Notes: generated from the sequence alone by a model not told the origin. Numbered from the stretch's first letter, positions 51,936-60,713 are shown. The stretch is DNA of 64,000 nucleotides from Leifsonia poae (GCF_027921845.1 NZ_BSEN01000015.1:196636-260635), one strand, 5' to 3'. Made by a program: numbers and translations.

Positions 51936-53387
51936 ATGACGAACGCTCCCACGATGGAAACCGAGCCGGCCCGCACGCCGCGCACCAGCGCCGCCAGTAT
52001 CGAGTCGGGCGGCATCGAGGCGATCCCCGCCGAGCGCAGGCACGGCTCTCCGTGGCAGCTGATGGCGACCTGGACGGCGCCGAACCTCGAGTTCGCGACC
52101 ATCTTCGTCGGCGTCATCGCCGTTGCCTTCTTCGGGCTCGGCTTCTGGCAGGCGATGCTCGCGCTCGTGATCGGTACAGCTTTCGGGGCCGCATCGCAGG
52201 GCATCCTGTCGACGTGGGGGCCGCGAGAGGGTCTCGCCCAGATGGTGATCGGCCGCACGGCCTTCGGCAACCGCGGCAACATCCTCCCCGCCGCGCTCAA
52301 CACGGTGATGGCCGGGCTCGGCTGGTTCGCGGTCAACTCCGTCAGCGGGGCGTTCGCGCTCGCGACGCTCACCGGGATGCCGACGGTGCTGGCGCTGCTC
52401 ATCATCGTGGTGATCGAGGTGGTGGTCGCCTTCATCGGCCACGATCTCGTTCAGCTCTTCGAGCGCTACGCGACGTACGTCCTGGGCGCCATCTTCCTGG
52501 TGGCCACCGTCACGATCTTCCTGCACGCGAACCTCGCCGGGCCGGTGAAGGGCGGCGGCTTCAGCTTCGCCGGCTTCACCCTCACGGCGGCGGCCGCGTT
52601 CGGCTATGCGGCGGGCTGGAACCCGTACGCCTCCGACTACAGCCGCTACCTGCCGGCGAACACCAGCACGAAAGCGATCGCCTGGGCCGCCGGGCTCGGC
52701 AATTTCGTCGGCTGCATCGTGCTCATGGCGGCCGGGGCCGCTGCTGCCACGATCGCCGGCTTCAACCCGGACGATCCCACCGCGTCGTTCACGGCGAGCA
52801 TGCCTGTCGTCGTCCGCGATCTCACCCTGCTCGCCATCGCCGTCGGCGCGATCGCGGCGAATGCGCTCAACATCTATTCGGGCGCGATGTCGTTCCTGGC
52901 CGCCGGGATCAAGATCCCGTTCGCGCTGCGGCGCGCCATCGTCGCCCTCGGATTCGGCGTCATCGGGTTCTTCATCGCCTGGAGCGCCCTCGCCGACGCC
53001 GGGACCAAATACGAGAACTTCCTGCTCGTCATCGCCTACTGGATCGCACCGTGGCTGGGGATCGTGCTCACCGACCGCGTGCTGCGACGGGGCACGGAGA
53101 TCGCCAGCCTGGTGCCCGCGCACGCCAGGTACCGCAACCCGGCCGGGGTGATCGCGCTCGTGGTGGCGGGATTCCTGTCGATCTGGCTGTTCTCGAACCA
53201 GACGTTCTACACCGGGCTGCTGGCGAAGGCGGCGCCGATCGGCGATCTCACCCCGCTGGTCGGGTTCGTGCTGGCGGCCCTGCTCTACTGGGGGCTGTTC
53301 CGGCTATTCAAGCCGGCCCTCGGCGCTCCGCTCTCGCAGCGTCCGGCCGACGTGATCGGGGTCGACGCGGCGGACGACGTCGCATGA
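51936..53387 (+). CDS. NCS1 nucleobase permease (cytosine/purine type)
   Basis: 483 aa with twelve membrane segments. NCS1 features include the cytoplasmic start (HGSPWQLMATWTAPNLEFATIFVG), GTAFGAASQGILSTWGPREGLAQMVIGRTAFG and GWNPYASDYSRYLP (substrate-region block). It imports a nucleobase with a cation. TAGGCT (51924-51929) lies six bases before ATG 51936, so there is no room for a riboswitch. The deaminase gene overlaps its stop by four bases, which suggests cytosine as the substrate. Confidence 0.92.
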   Translation: MTNAPTMETEPARTPRTSAASIESGGIEAIPAERRHGSPWQLMATWTAPNLEFATIFVGVIAVAFFGLGFWQAMLALVIGTAFGAASQGILSTWGPREGLAQMVIGRTAFGNRGNILPAALNTVMAGLGWFAVNSVSGAFALATLTGMPTVLALLIIVVIEVVVAFIGHDLVQLFERYATYVLGAIFLVATVTIFLHANLAGPVKGGGFSFAGFTLTAAAAFGYAAGWNPYASDYSRYLPANTSTKAIAWAAGLGNFVGCIVLMAAGAAAATIAGFNPDDPTASFTASMPVVVRDLTLLAIAVGAIAANALNIYSGAMSFLAAGIKIPFALRRAIVALGFGVIGFFIAWSALADAGTKYENFLLVIAYWIAPWLGIVLTDRVLRRGTEIASLVPAHARYRNPAGVIALVVAGFLSIWLFSNQTFYTGLLAKAAPIGDLTPLVGFVLAALLYWGLFRLFKPALGAPLSQRPADVIGVDAADDVA

Positions 53388-53830
53388 CGACCGACGCGGA
53401 GCTGCTGGCCGTTGCTGCCGAGGAGGCGAGGATCGGCGCAGAGGAGGGCGGCATCCCGATCGGCGCGGCGCTGTTCACCCGCGACGGACGTCTGCTCGGG
53501 CGCGGCCACAACCGCCGCGTTCAGGATGGCGACGCATCCATGCACGCGGAGACGAACGCCTTTCGCGCGGCCGGTCGCCAGCGGAGCTACAGGGACACCG
53601 TGATGGTCACCACGCTCTCACCGTGCTGGTACTGCTCCGGGCTCGTGAAGCAGTTCGGCATCGGCCGGGTGATCGTCGGCGATGACCAGAGCTTCCTCGG
53701 CGGTCAGCACTGGCTGGCCGAGCACGGCGTGGAGGTGACCGTGGTGAACGACCCCGCGCTCATCGCGACCATGGGAGCGTTCATCCACGACCACCCCGAT
53801 CTCTGGAACGAGGACATCGGCGAGGAGTGA
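53384..53830 (+). CDS. Nucleobase deaminase (cytosine deaminase, Fcy1-like fold)
   Basis: 148 aa. The zinc motifs of the CDA superfamily are present: MHAETNAFRAAG (His ligand and proton-shuttling Glu) and SPCWYCSGLVKQFGI (two Cys ligands). Size and the C-terminal WNEDIGEE (yeast cytosine deaminase ends with a comparable WxEDIGE element) support cytosine deaminase giving uracil. Overlaps the permease by four bases (ATGA), forming an uptake-deamination unit. Guanine deaminase is the alternative. Confidence 0.87.
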   Translation: MTTDAELLAVAAEEARIGAEEGGIPIGAALFTRDGRLLGRGHNRRVQDGDASMHAETNAFRAAGRQRSYRDTVMVTTLSPCWYCSGLVKQFGIGRVIVGDDQSFLGGQHWLAEHGVEVTVVNDPALIATMGAFIHDHPDLWNEDIGEE

Positions 53831-53834
53831 GCGG

Positions 53835-54857
53835 TCAGCCCTCCCAGGCGTCGACCTCGGCCAGCAGCTCGCGCTTGCGCTCGTCCGGAGCGAACGACGT
53901 CTCGAACGACGTGCGGGCGAAGCGCCGTGCCTCGTCCGAGGTCACGCCCAGCGCATCGCGCACCGCGACGAAATTGTCGCCGACGTAGCCGCCGAAGTAC
54001 GCCGGGTCGTCGGAGTTCACCGTGACGCGCACGCCGGCGGCATCGAGCCGGCGCAACGGATGCTCGCCCAGGGTGTCGATCGTGCGCAGCCGCACGTTCG
54101 AGAGCGGGCACATGGTCAGCGCGATGCCCTCCGACGCCAGCCGGGCCACCAGCTCCGGGTCCTCGATGGCCCGGATGCCGTGGTCGATGCGCTCGGCGCC
54201 GAGCAGGTCGAGAGCCTGCCGGATGTATTCGGGCGGCCCCTCCTCACCCGCGTGCGCCACGACGTGGAGACCTTCGGCCCGGGCACGGGCGTAGACACCT
54301 TCGAAGAGCGACGGCGGATAGCCGACCTCGGCCGAGTCGAGGCCGACGCCGATGATGCGATCGGTGCGCCCGAGCGCCGCGCTGAGCGTGCGGTCGGCGT
54401 CGTCGACGGGCTGGTCACGGAGGAAGCTGAGGATGAGACCGCTGGAGATGCCGAGGTCGCGCTCCGCGTCGTCGAGGGCGGCGCCGATCCCGTCGATCAC
54501 CGTCTCGATCGGGACGCCGCGGGCGGTGTGCGCCTGCGGATCGAAGAACAGCTCGACGTGCCGGAGGCCCTGCGACGACGCCTTCGCGAGATACCGCCGG
54601 GTCAGCTCGGCGAAGTCGGCCTCGGTGCGCAGCACATCCATCGTGGCGTAGTAGAGGTCGAGGAACGACTGGAGGTCGCTGAAGTCGTAGTGGCGTTCGA
54701 GCTCGTCGACCGAGGCGTACGGGAGGGGGATCTCGTTGCGGGCGGCCAGCTCGAACGCGAGATCCGGCTCGAGGGTGCCCTCGATGTGCAGGTGCAGCTC
54801 GGCCTTCGGGAGGGCGAACAGGGCGTCGTCGGAGGGCGCGGGGAGCGAATCGGTCAT
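53835..54857 (-). CDS. Adenine deaminase (adenosine deaminase superfamily)
   Basis: 340 aa. Metal ligands are in AELHLHIEGTLEP, VVAHAGEEGPPEYI and TVNSDDPAYFG. The combination YDFSDLQSFLDLYYATMDVLRTEADF and GVGLDSAEVGYPPSLF is what I recall for the adenine-specific branch rather than adenosine deaminase. It converts adenine to hypoxanthine for salvage. GGAGG precedes ATG 54857. Convergent with the cytosine deaminase across four bases, so the three genes form a nucleobase-salvage group. Confidence 0.88.
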   Translation of the reverse strand: MTDSLPAPSDDALFALPKAELHLHIEGTLEPDLAFELAARNEIPLPYASVDELERHYDFSDLQSFLDLYYATMDVLRTEADFAELTRRYLAKASSQGLRHVELFFDPQAHTARGVPIETVIDGIGAALDDAERDLGISSGLILSFLRDQPVDDADRTLSAALGRTDRIIGVGLDSAEVGYPPSLFEGVYARARAEGLHVVAHAGEEGPPEYIRQALDLLGAERIDHGIRAIEDPELVARLASEGIALTMCPLSNVRLRTIDTLGEHPLRRLDAAGVRVTVNSDDPAYFGGYVGDNFVAVRDALGVTSDEARRFARTSFETSFAPDERKRELLAEVDAWEG

Positions 54858-54941
54858 GCGTCGATCCTCCCACCGCCCGGCGTCGGTGAATCCATCGGCA
54901 GGCGGATGCGTGCGCGCTCGCGCCTGCGTAGCGTCGATGGC

Positions 54942-55412
54942 ATGTCCCGACGATCCGCGCGCCGCATCCGCCTCGCTGTCGCCGCGGCGGTCATCCTGCT
55001 CGGCGGCCTGGCCGTGCACGTGTTCGCGATCGGAGCTGTCGGCGCTTTCGTGGCGGACGCCCTCTACGCGAGCTTCGTGGCGGTGCTGATCGCGATCGTG
55101 CTGCCCGCTGTGCGCATCGGGATCGCTCCGGCGATCGCCCTCGTCGTCTGCGCGGCGATCGAACTGTGGCAGCTCACACCGGTGCCCGCCGAACTCTCGC
55201 GCACCGTTCCCGGTGCTGCACTCGTCGTCGGGTCGACCTTCTCCTGGATCGATCTGGTCGCCTATGCGGTCGGTGCTGCGGCCGCCGTTCCGATCGAGGT
55301 GTGGTCGCGCAGGGCTAGCGCAGCTGCAGCAGGATCTTCCCGAGGTGGCGCGACGACTCCATCCGCAGATGCGCCTGCGTCGCGTCCTCGAGAGGGAAGA
55401 CCGAGTCGATGA
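54942..55412 (+). CDS. DUF2809-like small membrane protein
   Basis: 156 aa with four hydrophobic segments (residues about 8-120) including FVADALYASFVAVLIAIVLP and a conserved CAAIELWQLTPVP block typical of DUF2809/VanZ-like proteins. The last 35 residues (RASAAAAGSSRGGATTPSADAPA) are low complexity and come from a 98-bp overlap with the convergent oxidoreductase, so they are probably dispensable. TAGCGT (54929-54934) lies seven bases before ATG 54942, a leaderless layout. Confidence 0.75.
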   Translation: MSRRSARRIRLAVAAAVILLGGLAVHVFAIGAVGAFVADALYASFVAVLIAIVLPAVRIGIAPAIALVVCAAIELWQLTPVPAELSRTVPGAALVVGSTFSWIDLVAYAVGAAAAVPIEVWSRRASAAAAGSSRGGATTPSADAPASRPREGRPSR

Positions 55413-56295
55413 CAGGTCGGATGCGTCCCGCCGCAAGGTGCGGCCAGACGTTCTCCCGCACGGAGGTGATGATGGCAACACGCTCGGCGAGCGGCCGCGC
55501 ACGCAGCGTCGTGCCCCAGATCTTCGCCCGCTTGTGCATCAGGCGGTTCACGTCGATCGTGCTCGGCTGGGCGCTGCGATTGGCGATCGACATCACCCGG
55601 CCACCCGTCGCCAGCGCCTCCAGGTCTCTGGCGATGTAATCGCCGCCGACGATGTCGAGCACCACGTCCACGCCGGTGCCATCGGTCTCCTGGCGCACGA
55701 CTTCCACGAAGTCCTGCTCGCGGTAGTCGATGGCCACCTCAGCGCCGAGCTCGCGGCAGAACGCCACCTTCTCCGGGGTTCCTGCGGTCGCGAAGACCCG
55801 TGCGCCGAAGGTGACGCCGAGCTGGATCGCCATCGAGCCGATGCCGCTGGAGCCACCGTGCGCGAGCAGGCCGTCGCCGCGGAGCAGCCCGGCGCTCAGG
55901 AAGACGTTCGACCAGACGGTGGCCACGACCTCGGGGAGCCCGGCCGCCTCGACCAGGTCGACGCCCGGCGGCACCGGCAGCACCAGTCCCGCGTCGACGG
56001 TGACGAACTCGGCGTAGCCGCCACCCGGCAGCAGCGCGCAGACGAGGTCGCCGGCCGACCATTCGGTGACGGACGATCCGGTGCCGACGATCTCTCCCGA
56101 GACCTCGAGGCCGGGCCACTCCGGCGCGCCAGGAGGCGACGGGTAGTACCCGCGGCGCTGCGAGATGTCGGCGCCGTTGAGGCCGGCCGCGGCGACCCGG
56201 ATGAGCACGTCGCGGTCTCCCGGCACCGGTTCGGCGACCTCCGTCATGGTCAGAACGTGCGCGTCGCCGGGCGTCGGCACCGTGATCGCGCGCAT
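55315..56295 (-). CDS. Quinone oxidoreductase-like zinc-independent MDR protein
   Basis: 326 aa. Medium-chain dehydrogenase/reductase of the quinone oxidoreductase/enoyl reductase (PIG3-like) type. Features are AAGLNGADISQRRGYYPSPPGAPEWPGLEVSG (in parts), the NADPH motif HGGSSGIGSMAIQL and IVGGDYIARDLEAL. No zinc-binding Cys cluster. ATG 56295 overlaps the exporter permease stop by one base, so it may be co-transcribed with the ABC exporter. Confidence 0.88.
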   Translation of the reverse strand: MRAITVPTPGDAHVLTMTEVAEPVPGDRDVLIRVAAAGLNGADISQRRGYYPSPPGAPEWPGLEVSGEIVGTGSSVTEWSAGDLVCALLPGGGYAEFVTVDAGLVLPVPPGVDLVEAAGLPEVVATVWSNVFLSAGLLRGDGLLAHGGSSGIGSMAIQLGVTFGARVFATAGTPEKVAFCRELGAEVAIDYREQDFVEVVRQETDGTGVDVVLDIVGGDYIARDLEALATGGRVMSIANRSAQPSTIDVNRLMHKRAKIWGTTLRARPLAERVAIITSVRENVWPHLAAGRIRPVIDSVFPLEDATQAHLRMESSRHLGKILLQLR

Positions 56296-57539
56296 CAGCG
56301 GCCAGCCTGCGGTTCCACGGTCGCGCGGCGCGACAGCACGTCTCGGATCTTCACCTTGTTCGTGTACTCGATCGATCCGTAGCGGAACAGCCGGACGGCG
56401 ATACGCAGCACGATCGCCGACAGGATGAACAGCTCGAGGATGATGATGATCGCCTGCCAGAGAGGCAGCGTGCCGAAGGCGTTCAGGATCAGCGCCGTGA
56501 CCGGTGCCGTGTACGGGAAGTAGGCGAGCACCTGCACGATCGGCGAGTCGGGCGAGCTCACCGCGAATCCGGATGCGTACAGCGGGATGACGATCGAGAA
56601 GATCACGACCGAGAAGACGGGAGCGGCGTCTTTGGCCGTCGGCATCACAGCGCCGACCGCCACCAGCGTGCCGGTGAACAGGGCGAAACCGCCGATCAGG
56701 ATGAGTACGCCGACGATCATCTTCTCGGGCTCGAACACGAGCCCGGAGAGCGCGAGCTCGGGGATCGACAGCTGCGAGCGGAAGAACACGTATCCGATCA
56801 GCACGGGCAGGGAGAAGACGATCATCTGGATGATGCCGATCATGAAGAGCGAGATCACCTTGCCCACGAGCAGGCTCGTCGGATTGATCGTGGTCAAAAT
56901 CATCTCGGTGACCCGGTTCTCCTTCTCCTCGAGGGTCGAGTTCAGCATCTGGTTGCCGAGGAACACGATGACGATGAAGAAGACGAGCACGAAGAAGAGC
57001 GCAGGGATGATCGCCTCGAAGCCGGGCGCGACCGCGCCGTCTTTGAACGTGACGGTCGTCGTCTGCACCTGATCGCGCAGCACGGCGACGTACACCTTCG
57101 AATCGACCCGCTCCTGCACGCTCGCCGACAGCACGGCCTGGGCGACCGACGAGTACTTGCCGTTGGCGAAGAGCCCGGCGTCGGCGCCGTAGACCTTCAC
57201 CGTCTGCGTCGCAGGATCGGCCGGGTACGCGAAGAACGCCTCCGAGTCGCCGTTCTTCACCGCAGCCACACCGGCGGCCTCATCCGTGATCTGCTTGCCG
57301 CCCGCCTTGGTGGCGAGGGCGGGATCGACGAGGCCCGAGGCATCCGTGTAGACGAAGGTCACGCGTGCGTTCTTCTGGGCGTCGGCCGTGTTGGCGGTCG
57401 AGACGTTCGAGGCCACGATCAGAGTGATCAGCCCGATCATGACGATCGGGATGAAGAGCGTGATCGCCCAGAAGCGGCGCTTGCTGACCGTGCGGAGGAA
57501 CTCGAACGAGATCACGGTTCCGAGGTTGTGCTGTGCCAT
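56295..57539 (-). CDS. ABC-2 exporter permease (NatB-like)
   Basis: 414 aa. One N-terminal membrane segment, a large extracytoplasmic domain (about 45-180) and five to six C-terminal segments, the layout of NatB/YhaP permeases. The coupling segment NSTLEEKENRVTEMILTTINPTSLLVGKVI is the family hallmark. It works with the ATPase ending two bases upstream to export sodium ions, drugs or lipids. Start ATG 57539. Confidence 0.9.
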   Translation of the reverse strand: MAQHNLGTVISFEFLRTVSKRRFWAITLFIPIVMIGLITLIVASNVSTANTADAQKNARVTFVYTDASGLVDPALATKAGGKQITDEAAGVAAVKNGDSEAFFAYPADPATQTVKVYGADAGLFANGKYSSVAQAVLSASVQERVDSKVYVAVLRDQVQTTTVTFKDGAVAPGFEAIIPALFFVLVFFIVIVFLGNQMLNSTLEEKENRVTEMILTTINPTSLLVGKVISLFMIGIIQMIVFSLPVLIGYVFFRSQLSIPELALSGLVFEPEKMIVGVLILIGGFALFTGTLVAVGAVMPTAKDAAPVFSVVIFSIVIPLYASGFAVSSPDSPIVQVLAYFPYTAPVTALILNAFGTLPLWQAIIIILELFILSAIVLRIAVRLFRYGSIEYTNKVKIRDVLSRRATVEPQAGR

Positions 57540-57541
57540 GG

Positions 57542-58465
57542 TCAGTCCAGATCCCTGTTCTCGGCTCCGTAGACCTCGACGAAGATGTCGTCGAGGGATT
57601 TGCGGGTGGGGGCGAAGCGGGTGATGTCCAGGCCCGCGTCGACGAGCGTGCGCAGGATGGCCGCTGTGTCGGCGTCATTGGCGACCTCGAGCTGTGCGTG
57701 CCCGCCGGAATCCGAAAGGATCGCGTACTGGGGTGACGGCGGGATGGCACCGTCGTGATCGACGTGCACGATCGTGCCGCCGAACTGCTCCTGCACCTCG
57801 GCGACGGTGCCGTAGGCGCGGGCGCCGCCGTCTTTGAGCAGGATGACGCGATCGCAGAGGCGCTCGACCTCCTCCATCTGGTGGGTCACCATCATCACGG
57901 TCGAGCCGGCCTTCTTCTGCTCGTCGATGATGTCCATGAGCAGACGGCGGTTCACCGGGTCGAAGCCCTTGGTGGGCTCGTCGAGGATGAGCAGTTCCGG
58001 CTCGTTCATGATCGTGACACCGAGCTGCACTTTCTGCTGCTGACCGCCCGAGAGCTTGTCGAGGCGCACCTTCTCCTTGTCCCCGATCCCGACGCGCTCG
58101 AGATAGCCACGGGACCAGCGCCTCGCCTGCTCGGCGCCGAGGCCCTTGAGCTTGCCGAAATAGACCATGACGTCGATCACGGCCTCCTTCTTGTAGAGAC
58201 CGCGCTCCTCGGGCAGGTAGCCGAGGCGTCCGCCGGCCTCCGGGGTGAACGGGCGCCCGTCGATGTGGAGGGTGCCAGCCGTCGGCTGGTAGATGCCGAG
58301 GAGGGCCCGGATGGTCGTCGTCTTTCCGGAACCGTTGCTGCCCAGGAACCCGAAGGTCTCACCGGCGTCGATGTCGAAGGAGAGGTCGCGGATGACCGTG
58401 GTGCGCCCGAAGTCCATGCGGAAGTTGGCGATGTGCACGAGGGGCGACGCGGAATTGGTGCTCAC
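57542..58465 (-). CDS. ABC exporter ATPase (NatA-like)
   Basis: 307 aa. Walker A GSNGSGKTTT, signature KLSGGQQQKVQLG, Walker B LLILDEPTKGFDP and H-loop VTHQME. The C-terminal 80 residues form the small domain typical of NatA/YhaQ-type exporters (DUF4162-like). GTG 58465 has TAGGTT (complement at 58473-58478) seven bases upstream, a leaderless start. Divergent from the ArsR-type regulator, which may control it too. Confidence 0.92.
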   Translation of the reverse strand: MSTNSASPLVHIANFRMDFGRTTVIRDLSFDIDAGETFGFLGSNGSGKTTTIRALLGIYQPTAGTLHIDGRPFTPEAGGRLGYLPEERGLYKKEAVIDVMVYFGKLKGLGAEQARRWSRGYLERVGIGDKEKVRLDKLSGGQQQKVQLGVTIMNEPELLILDEPTKGFDPVNRRLLMDIIDEQKKAGSTVMMVTHQMEEVERLCDRVILLKDGGARAYGTVAEVQEQFGGTIVHVDHDGAIPPSPQYAILSDSGGHAQLEVANDADTAAILRTLVDAGLDITRFAPTRKSLDDIFVEVYGAENRDLD

Positions 58466-58505
58466 CGTCCCCAACCTATCGATCGGAGGGTTGCGGATGG
58501 AACTG

Positions 58506-58552
58506 TTGACACGCGTCTCGGCTCGGATTAGTGTATTCAACGTAACAGTTGA
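58506..58552 (+). promoter_or_regulatory. Consensus promoter and ArsR-type operator
   Basis: -35 TTGACA (58506-58511), a 17-bp spacer and -10 TAGTGT (58529-58534) form the best sigma-70-like promoter in the window, with a start near 58541. The inverted repeat TCAAC-GTAACA-GTTGA (58537-58552) covers the start site, where a repressor would block transcription. The local DNA is AT-rich. Confidence 0.7.
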
Positions 58553-58570
58553 TAAAGGAATTGATTGAAT

Positions 58571-58954
58571 ATGAATGACGGCGTGGAGACGGAGGCACGG
58601 CTCGACCGCGCGTTCCAGGCGCTGGCCGATCCGGTGCGCAGGGCGATGGTCGCCCGGCTGAGCCGGGGGCCGGCGACGGTGAACGAGCTGGCCGAACCGT
58701 TCGCGATCACCACGCAGGCGGTCTCGCGGCACATCCACGTGCTGGAGGAGGCGCAGCTCGTCACCCGCACCAAGGAGGCGCAGCGACGTCCGGTTCATCT
58801 GAACGCCGGCGCGCTCGAAGAGCTCACCGCCTGGATCGACCATTACCGCCTCATCCATGAACAGCAATTCCGTTCGCTGGACACCGTCCTCGCCGAGCTC
58901 GACGCGGAGCAGGGGGCGCCCGGCAATCGATCGCACAAGGAGAACAGATCATGA
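58571..58954 (+). CDS. ArsR-family transcriptional regulator
   Basis: 127 aa. A wHTH covers residues about 8-85 (ALADPVRRAMVARLSRGPATVNELAEPF, ITTQAVSRHIHVLEEAQLV). No metal-binding Cys motif, so it belongs to the non-metal group commonly paired with SRPBCC genes. ATG 58571 is chosen; a TTG at 58565 is in frame. Its stop overlaps the SRPBCC start by four bases. It likely represses its own operon through the inverted repeat at 58537-58552. Confidence 0.9.
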   Translation: MNDGVETEARLDRAFQALADPVRRAMVARLSRGPATVNELAEPFAITTQAVSRHIHVLEEAQLVTRTKEAQRRPVHLNAGALEELTAWIDHYRLIHEQQFRSLDTVLAELDAEQGAPGNRSHKENRS

Positions 58955-59424
58955 GCAATGCACTCACTGTCACTGCCCCCGAGGGGCTGCCGTTCGTCGA
59001 CTTCGTGCGCGAATTCGACGCTCCCGTCGAGAAGGTGTTCCGCGCCCACAAGGACCCGGAGCTCTTCGCGCGCTGGCTCGGGCCGCGCGGCTACGACATG
59101 GACCTGGAGGAGTACGACTTCAGCACGGGAGGCGGCTACCGCTACATCCACCGCGACCCGTCCGGCGAGGAGTACGCCTTCCGCGGTGTCTTCCACGTCG
59201 TGCGCGACAACGAGTTCGCCATCCAGACCTTCGAGTTCGAGGGGTACCCGGATGTGGTGAGCATCGAGTCCATCACGTTCGAGCCGCTCGAGGGCGGCCG
59301 CAGCCGCCTCGTCGGACACGCGGTGTATCCGACGCTCGAGGCGCGGGACGGCATGGTCTCGTCCGGCATGGAGAAGGGAATGACCGACGGCTACCAGCAG
59401 CTCGACGAGGTGCTGGCCGCCTGA
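58951..59424 (+). CDS. SRPBCC/AHSA1-domain protein
   Basis: 157 aa. A START-like ligand-binding fold: FVREFDAPVEKVFRAHKDPELFARWLGP, FSTGGGYRYIHRDPSGEEYAFRGVF and the C-terminal helix DGMVSSGMEKGMTDGYQQLDEVL. AHSA1-type proteins bind hydrophobic ligands; pairing with an upstream ArsR regulator by ATGA overlap is a common conserved arrangement of unknown purpose. Ligand unknown. Confidence 0.9.
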   Translation: MSNALTVTAPEGLPFVDFVREFDAPVEKVFRAHKDPELFARWLGPRGYDMDLEEYDFSTGGGYRYIHRDPSGEEYAFRGVFHVVRDNEFAIQTFEFEGYPDVVSIESITFEPLEGGRSRLVGHAVYPTLEARDGMVSSGMEKGMTDGYQQLDEVLAA

Positions 59425-59480
59425 CGCCGCCCGCCGACCGTCGGCTTCTGCTGCGCGCTCTCAGCTTCTGCTGCGCACCC

Positions 59481-60290
59481 TCAGGCGAGGGAGCGCAGCA
59501 GAGCCTCGTGCAGGAGGCCGTTGCTGGCCAGCGAGGATCCGTTGCCGGGGCCGGCATCGCCGTTCACCGAGGTGAAGCGTCCGCCCGCCTCCTCGACGAT
59601 CGGGATGAGTGCGGCGAGGTCGTAGGTCTTCACGTCGAACTCGCCGACAGCATCGATCAGGCCCTCGGCGAGCATCATGTACGACCACATGTCTCCGTAC
59701 GCCCGGTCGCGCCAGACCGCCCGGGTGAGGGCGATCAGCCGGTCGAGGTAGCCGGCGTCGTCCCACTGCGCGATGGACTGGAAACTGATCGACGCGTGCT
59801 CGAGGTCCGCGACCGCGGAGACGCGCATGCGGCGGGGGTCGCCGTCGTTCTCGGCCACCCACGCGCCGGACCCCGTCGCCGCCCACCATCGCTTGCCGAG
59901 CGCGGGGGAGCTGACGACACCCACGACAGGCACACCGTCGACAGCGAGAGCGATCAGCGTCCCCCAGACCGGGACGCCGCGCAGGTAGTTGGCGGTGCCG
60001 TCGATGGGGTCGATGATCCACTGGCGGGTCGCGTCACCCTCGACGCCGTACTCCTCGCCGAGGATCCCGTCATCCGGTCGATCGGTGGCGAGGACGCCCC
60101 GGATGGCGCGCTCCACGGCGAGATCGGCCTCCGTCACGTACGTGCGATCGGGCTTGGTGTCGATGTGCAGATCGAGCGCGCGGAACGTGTCGGCGGAGAT
60201 CGCGTCCGCGGTGTCGGCCAGGCGCAGCGCGAGCGCGAGGTCGTCGGCGAACGGGGCGCCGGTGGCGATGGTGGCGGAGTCGGAAGTCAC
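59481..60290 (-). CDS. hisN: Inositol monophosphatase-family phosphatase, HisN (histidinol-phosphatase)-like
   Basis: 269 aa. The Li-sensitive phosphatase motifs are visible: GEEYG, IIDPIDGTANYLRGVPVWGT (metal-binding DPIDGT) and a second motif YGDMWSYMMLAEGLIDAVGEFDVKTYDLAALIPIVEEAGG (in parts). This MWSY-LAEG pattern is typical of actinobacterial HisN, which makes histidinol in histidine synthesis, although inositol or fructose-bisphosphate phosphatase activity is possible. GTG 60290 with TAGGCT (complement at 60298-60303) seven bases upstream indicates leaderless translation. Confidence 0.85.
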   Translation of the reverse strand: MTSDSATIATGAPFADDLALALRLADTADAISADTFRALDLHIDTKPDRTYVTEADLAVERAIRGVLATDRPDDGILGEEYGVEGDATRQWIIDPIDGTANYLRGVPVWGTLIALAVDGVPVVGVVSSPALGKRWWAATGSGAWVAENDGDPRRMRVSAVADLEHASISFQSIAQWDDAGYLDRLIALTRAVWRDRAYGDMWSYMMLAEGLIDAVGEFDVKTYDLAALIPIVEEAGGRFTSVNGDAGPGNGSSLASNGLLHEALLRSLA

Positions 60291-60417
60291 GGCTCCGAGC
60301 CTACCCAGCCGTCGTGAACGGGGGGTGCCCTCCGGGTGCAGAGCGTGTGTCCCGACGCGTCGCGACGGGCCCGGATGCTGAAGGATGCTCGATTGGCGAA
60401 GCGCGCGAATCTGATGC

Positions 60418-60423
60418 TAATGT
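60418..60423 (+). promoter_or_regulatory. -10 of tRNA-Lys promoter
   Basis: TAATGT preceded by TGC (an extended -10), about 32 bp before the mature tRNA. A TTGGCG at 60393-60398 could be the -35 with a long 19-bp spacer. Confidence 0.4.
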
Positions 60424-60454
60424 TGAGCCTCGGTTCGGGTCACCGAAACGAAAC

Positions 60455-60530
60455 GCACCTCTAGCTCAATCGGCAGAGCAACTGACTCTTAATCAGTGGG
60501 TTCTGGGTTCAAGTCCCAGGGGGTGCACCA
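60455..60530 (+). tRNA. tRNA-Lys (CTT)
   Basis: Complete cloverleaf: acceptor GCACCTC/GGGGTGC, D-arm AGCTCAATCGGCAGAGC, anticodon stem ACTGA/TCAGT with loop CTCTTAA (anticodon CTT) and T-arm CTGGG-TTCAAGT-CCCAG. CCA is encoded at 60528-60530. Confidence 0.95.
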
Positions 60531-60533
60531 CCG

Positions 60534-60568
60534 AAGCCCGGCCGGATCATCGATCCGGCCGGGCTTTT
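60534..60568 (+). terminator. Intrinsic terminator after tRNA-Lys
   Basis: A perfect 15-bp stem (AAGCCCGGCCGGATC / GATCCGGCCGGGCTT) with an ATC loop, ending in TTTT, begins three bases after the tRNA. Strong rho-independent terminator. Confidence 0.93.
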
Positions 60569-60713
60569 CGTTGCGCTGCCGGCGGCAGTTTCCGTCTAAA
60601 TGTACGGTGTGGTCCCGTTCAACCCTGCTTATTGCACAAATCGAAGACGTCCTGCGGTGCGCCCTTACGTCGCGACCGGCACGGACGAGAGTTGAATGGA
60701 GCCTGGAGGTGCG

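Noticed and set aside
51447-53123. A long minus-strand frame extending the cupin gene to 558 codons
   Set aside because: The upstream part is antisense to the NCS1 permease. Only the last 123 codons from ATG 51818 look protein-like and have a promoter.
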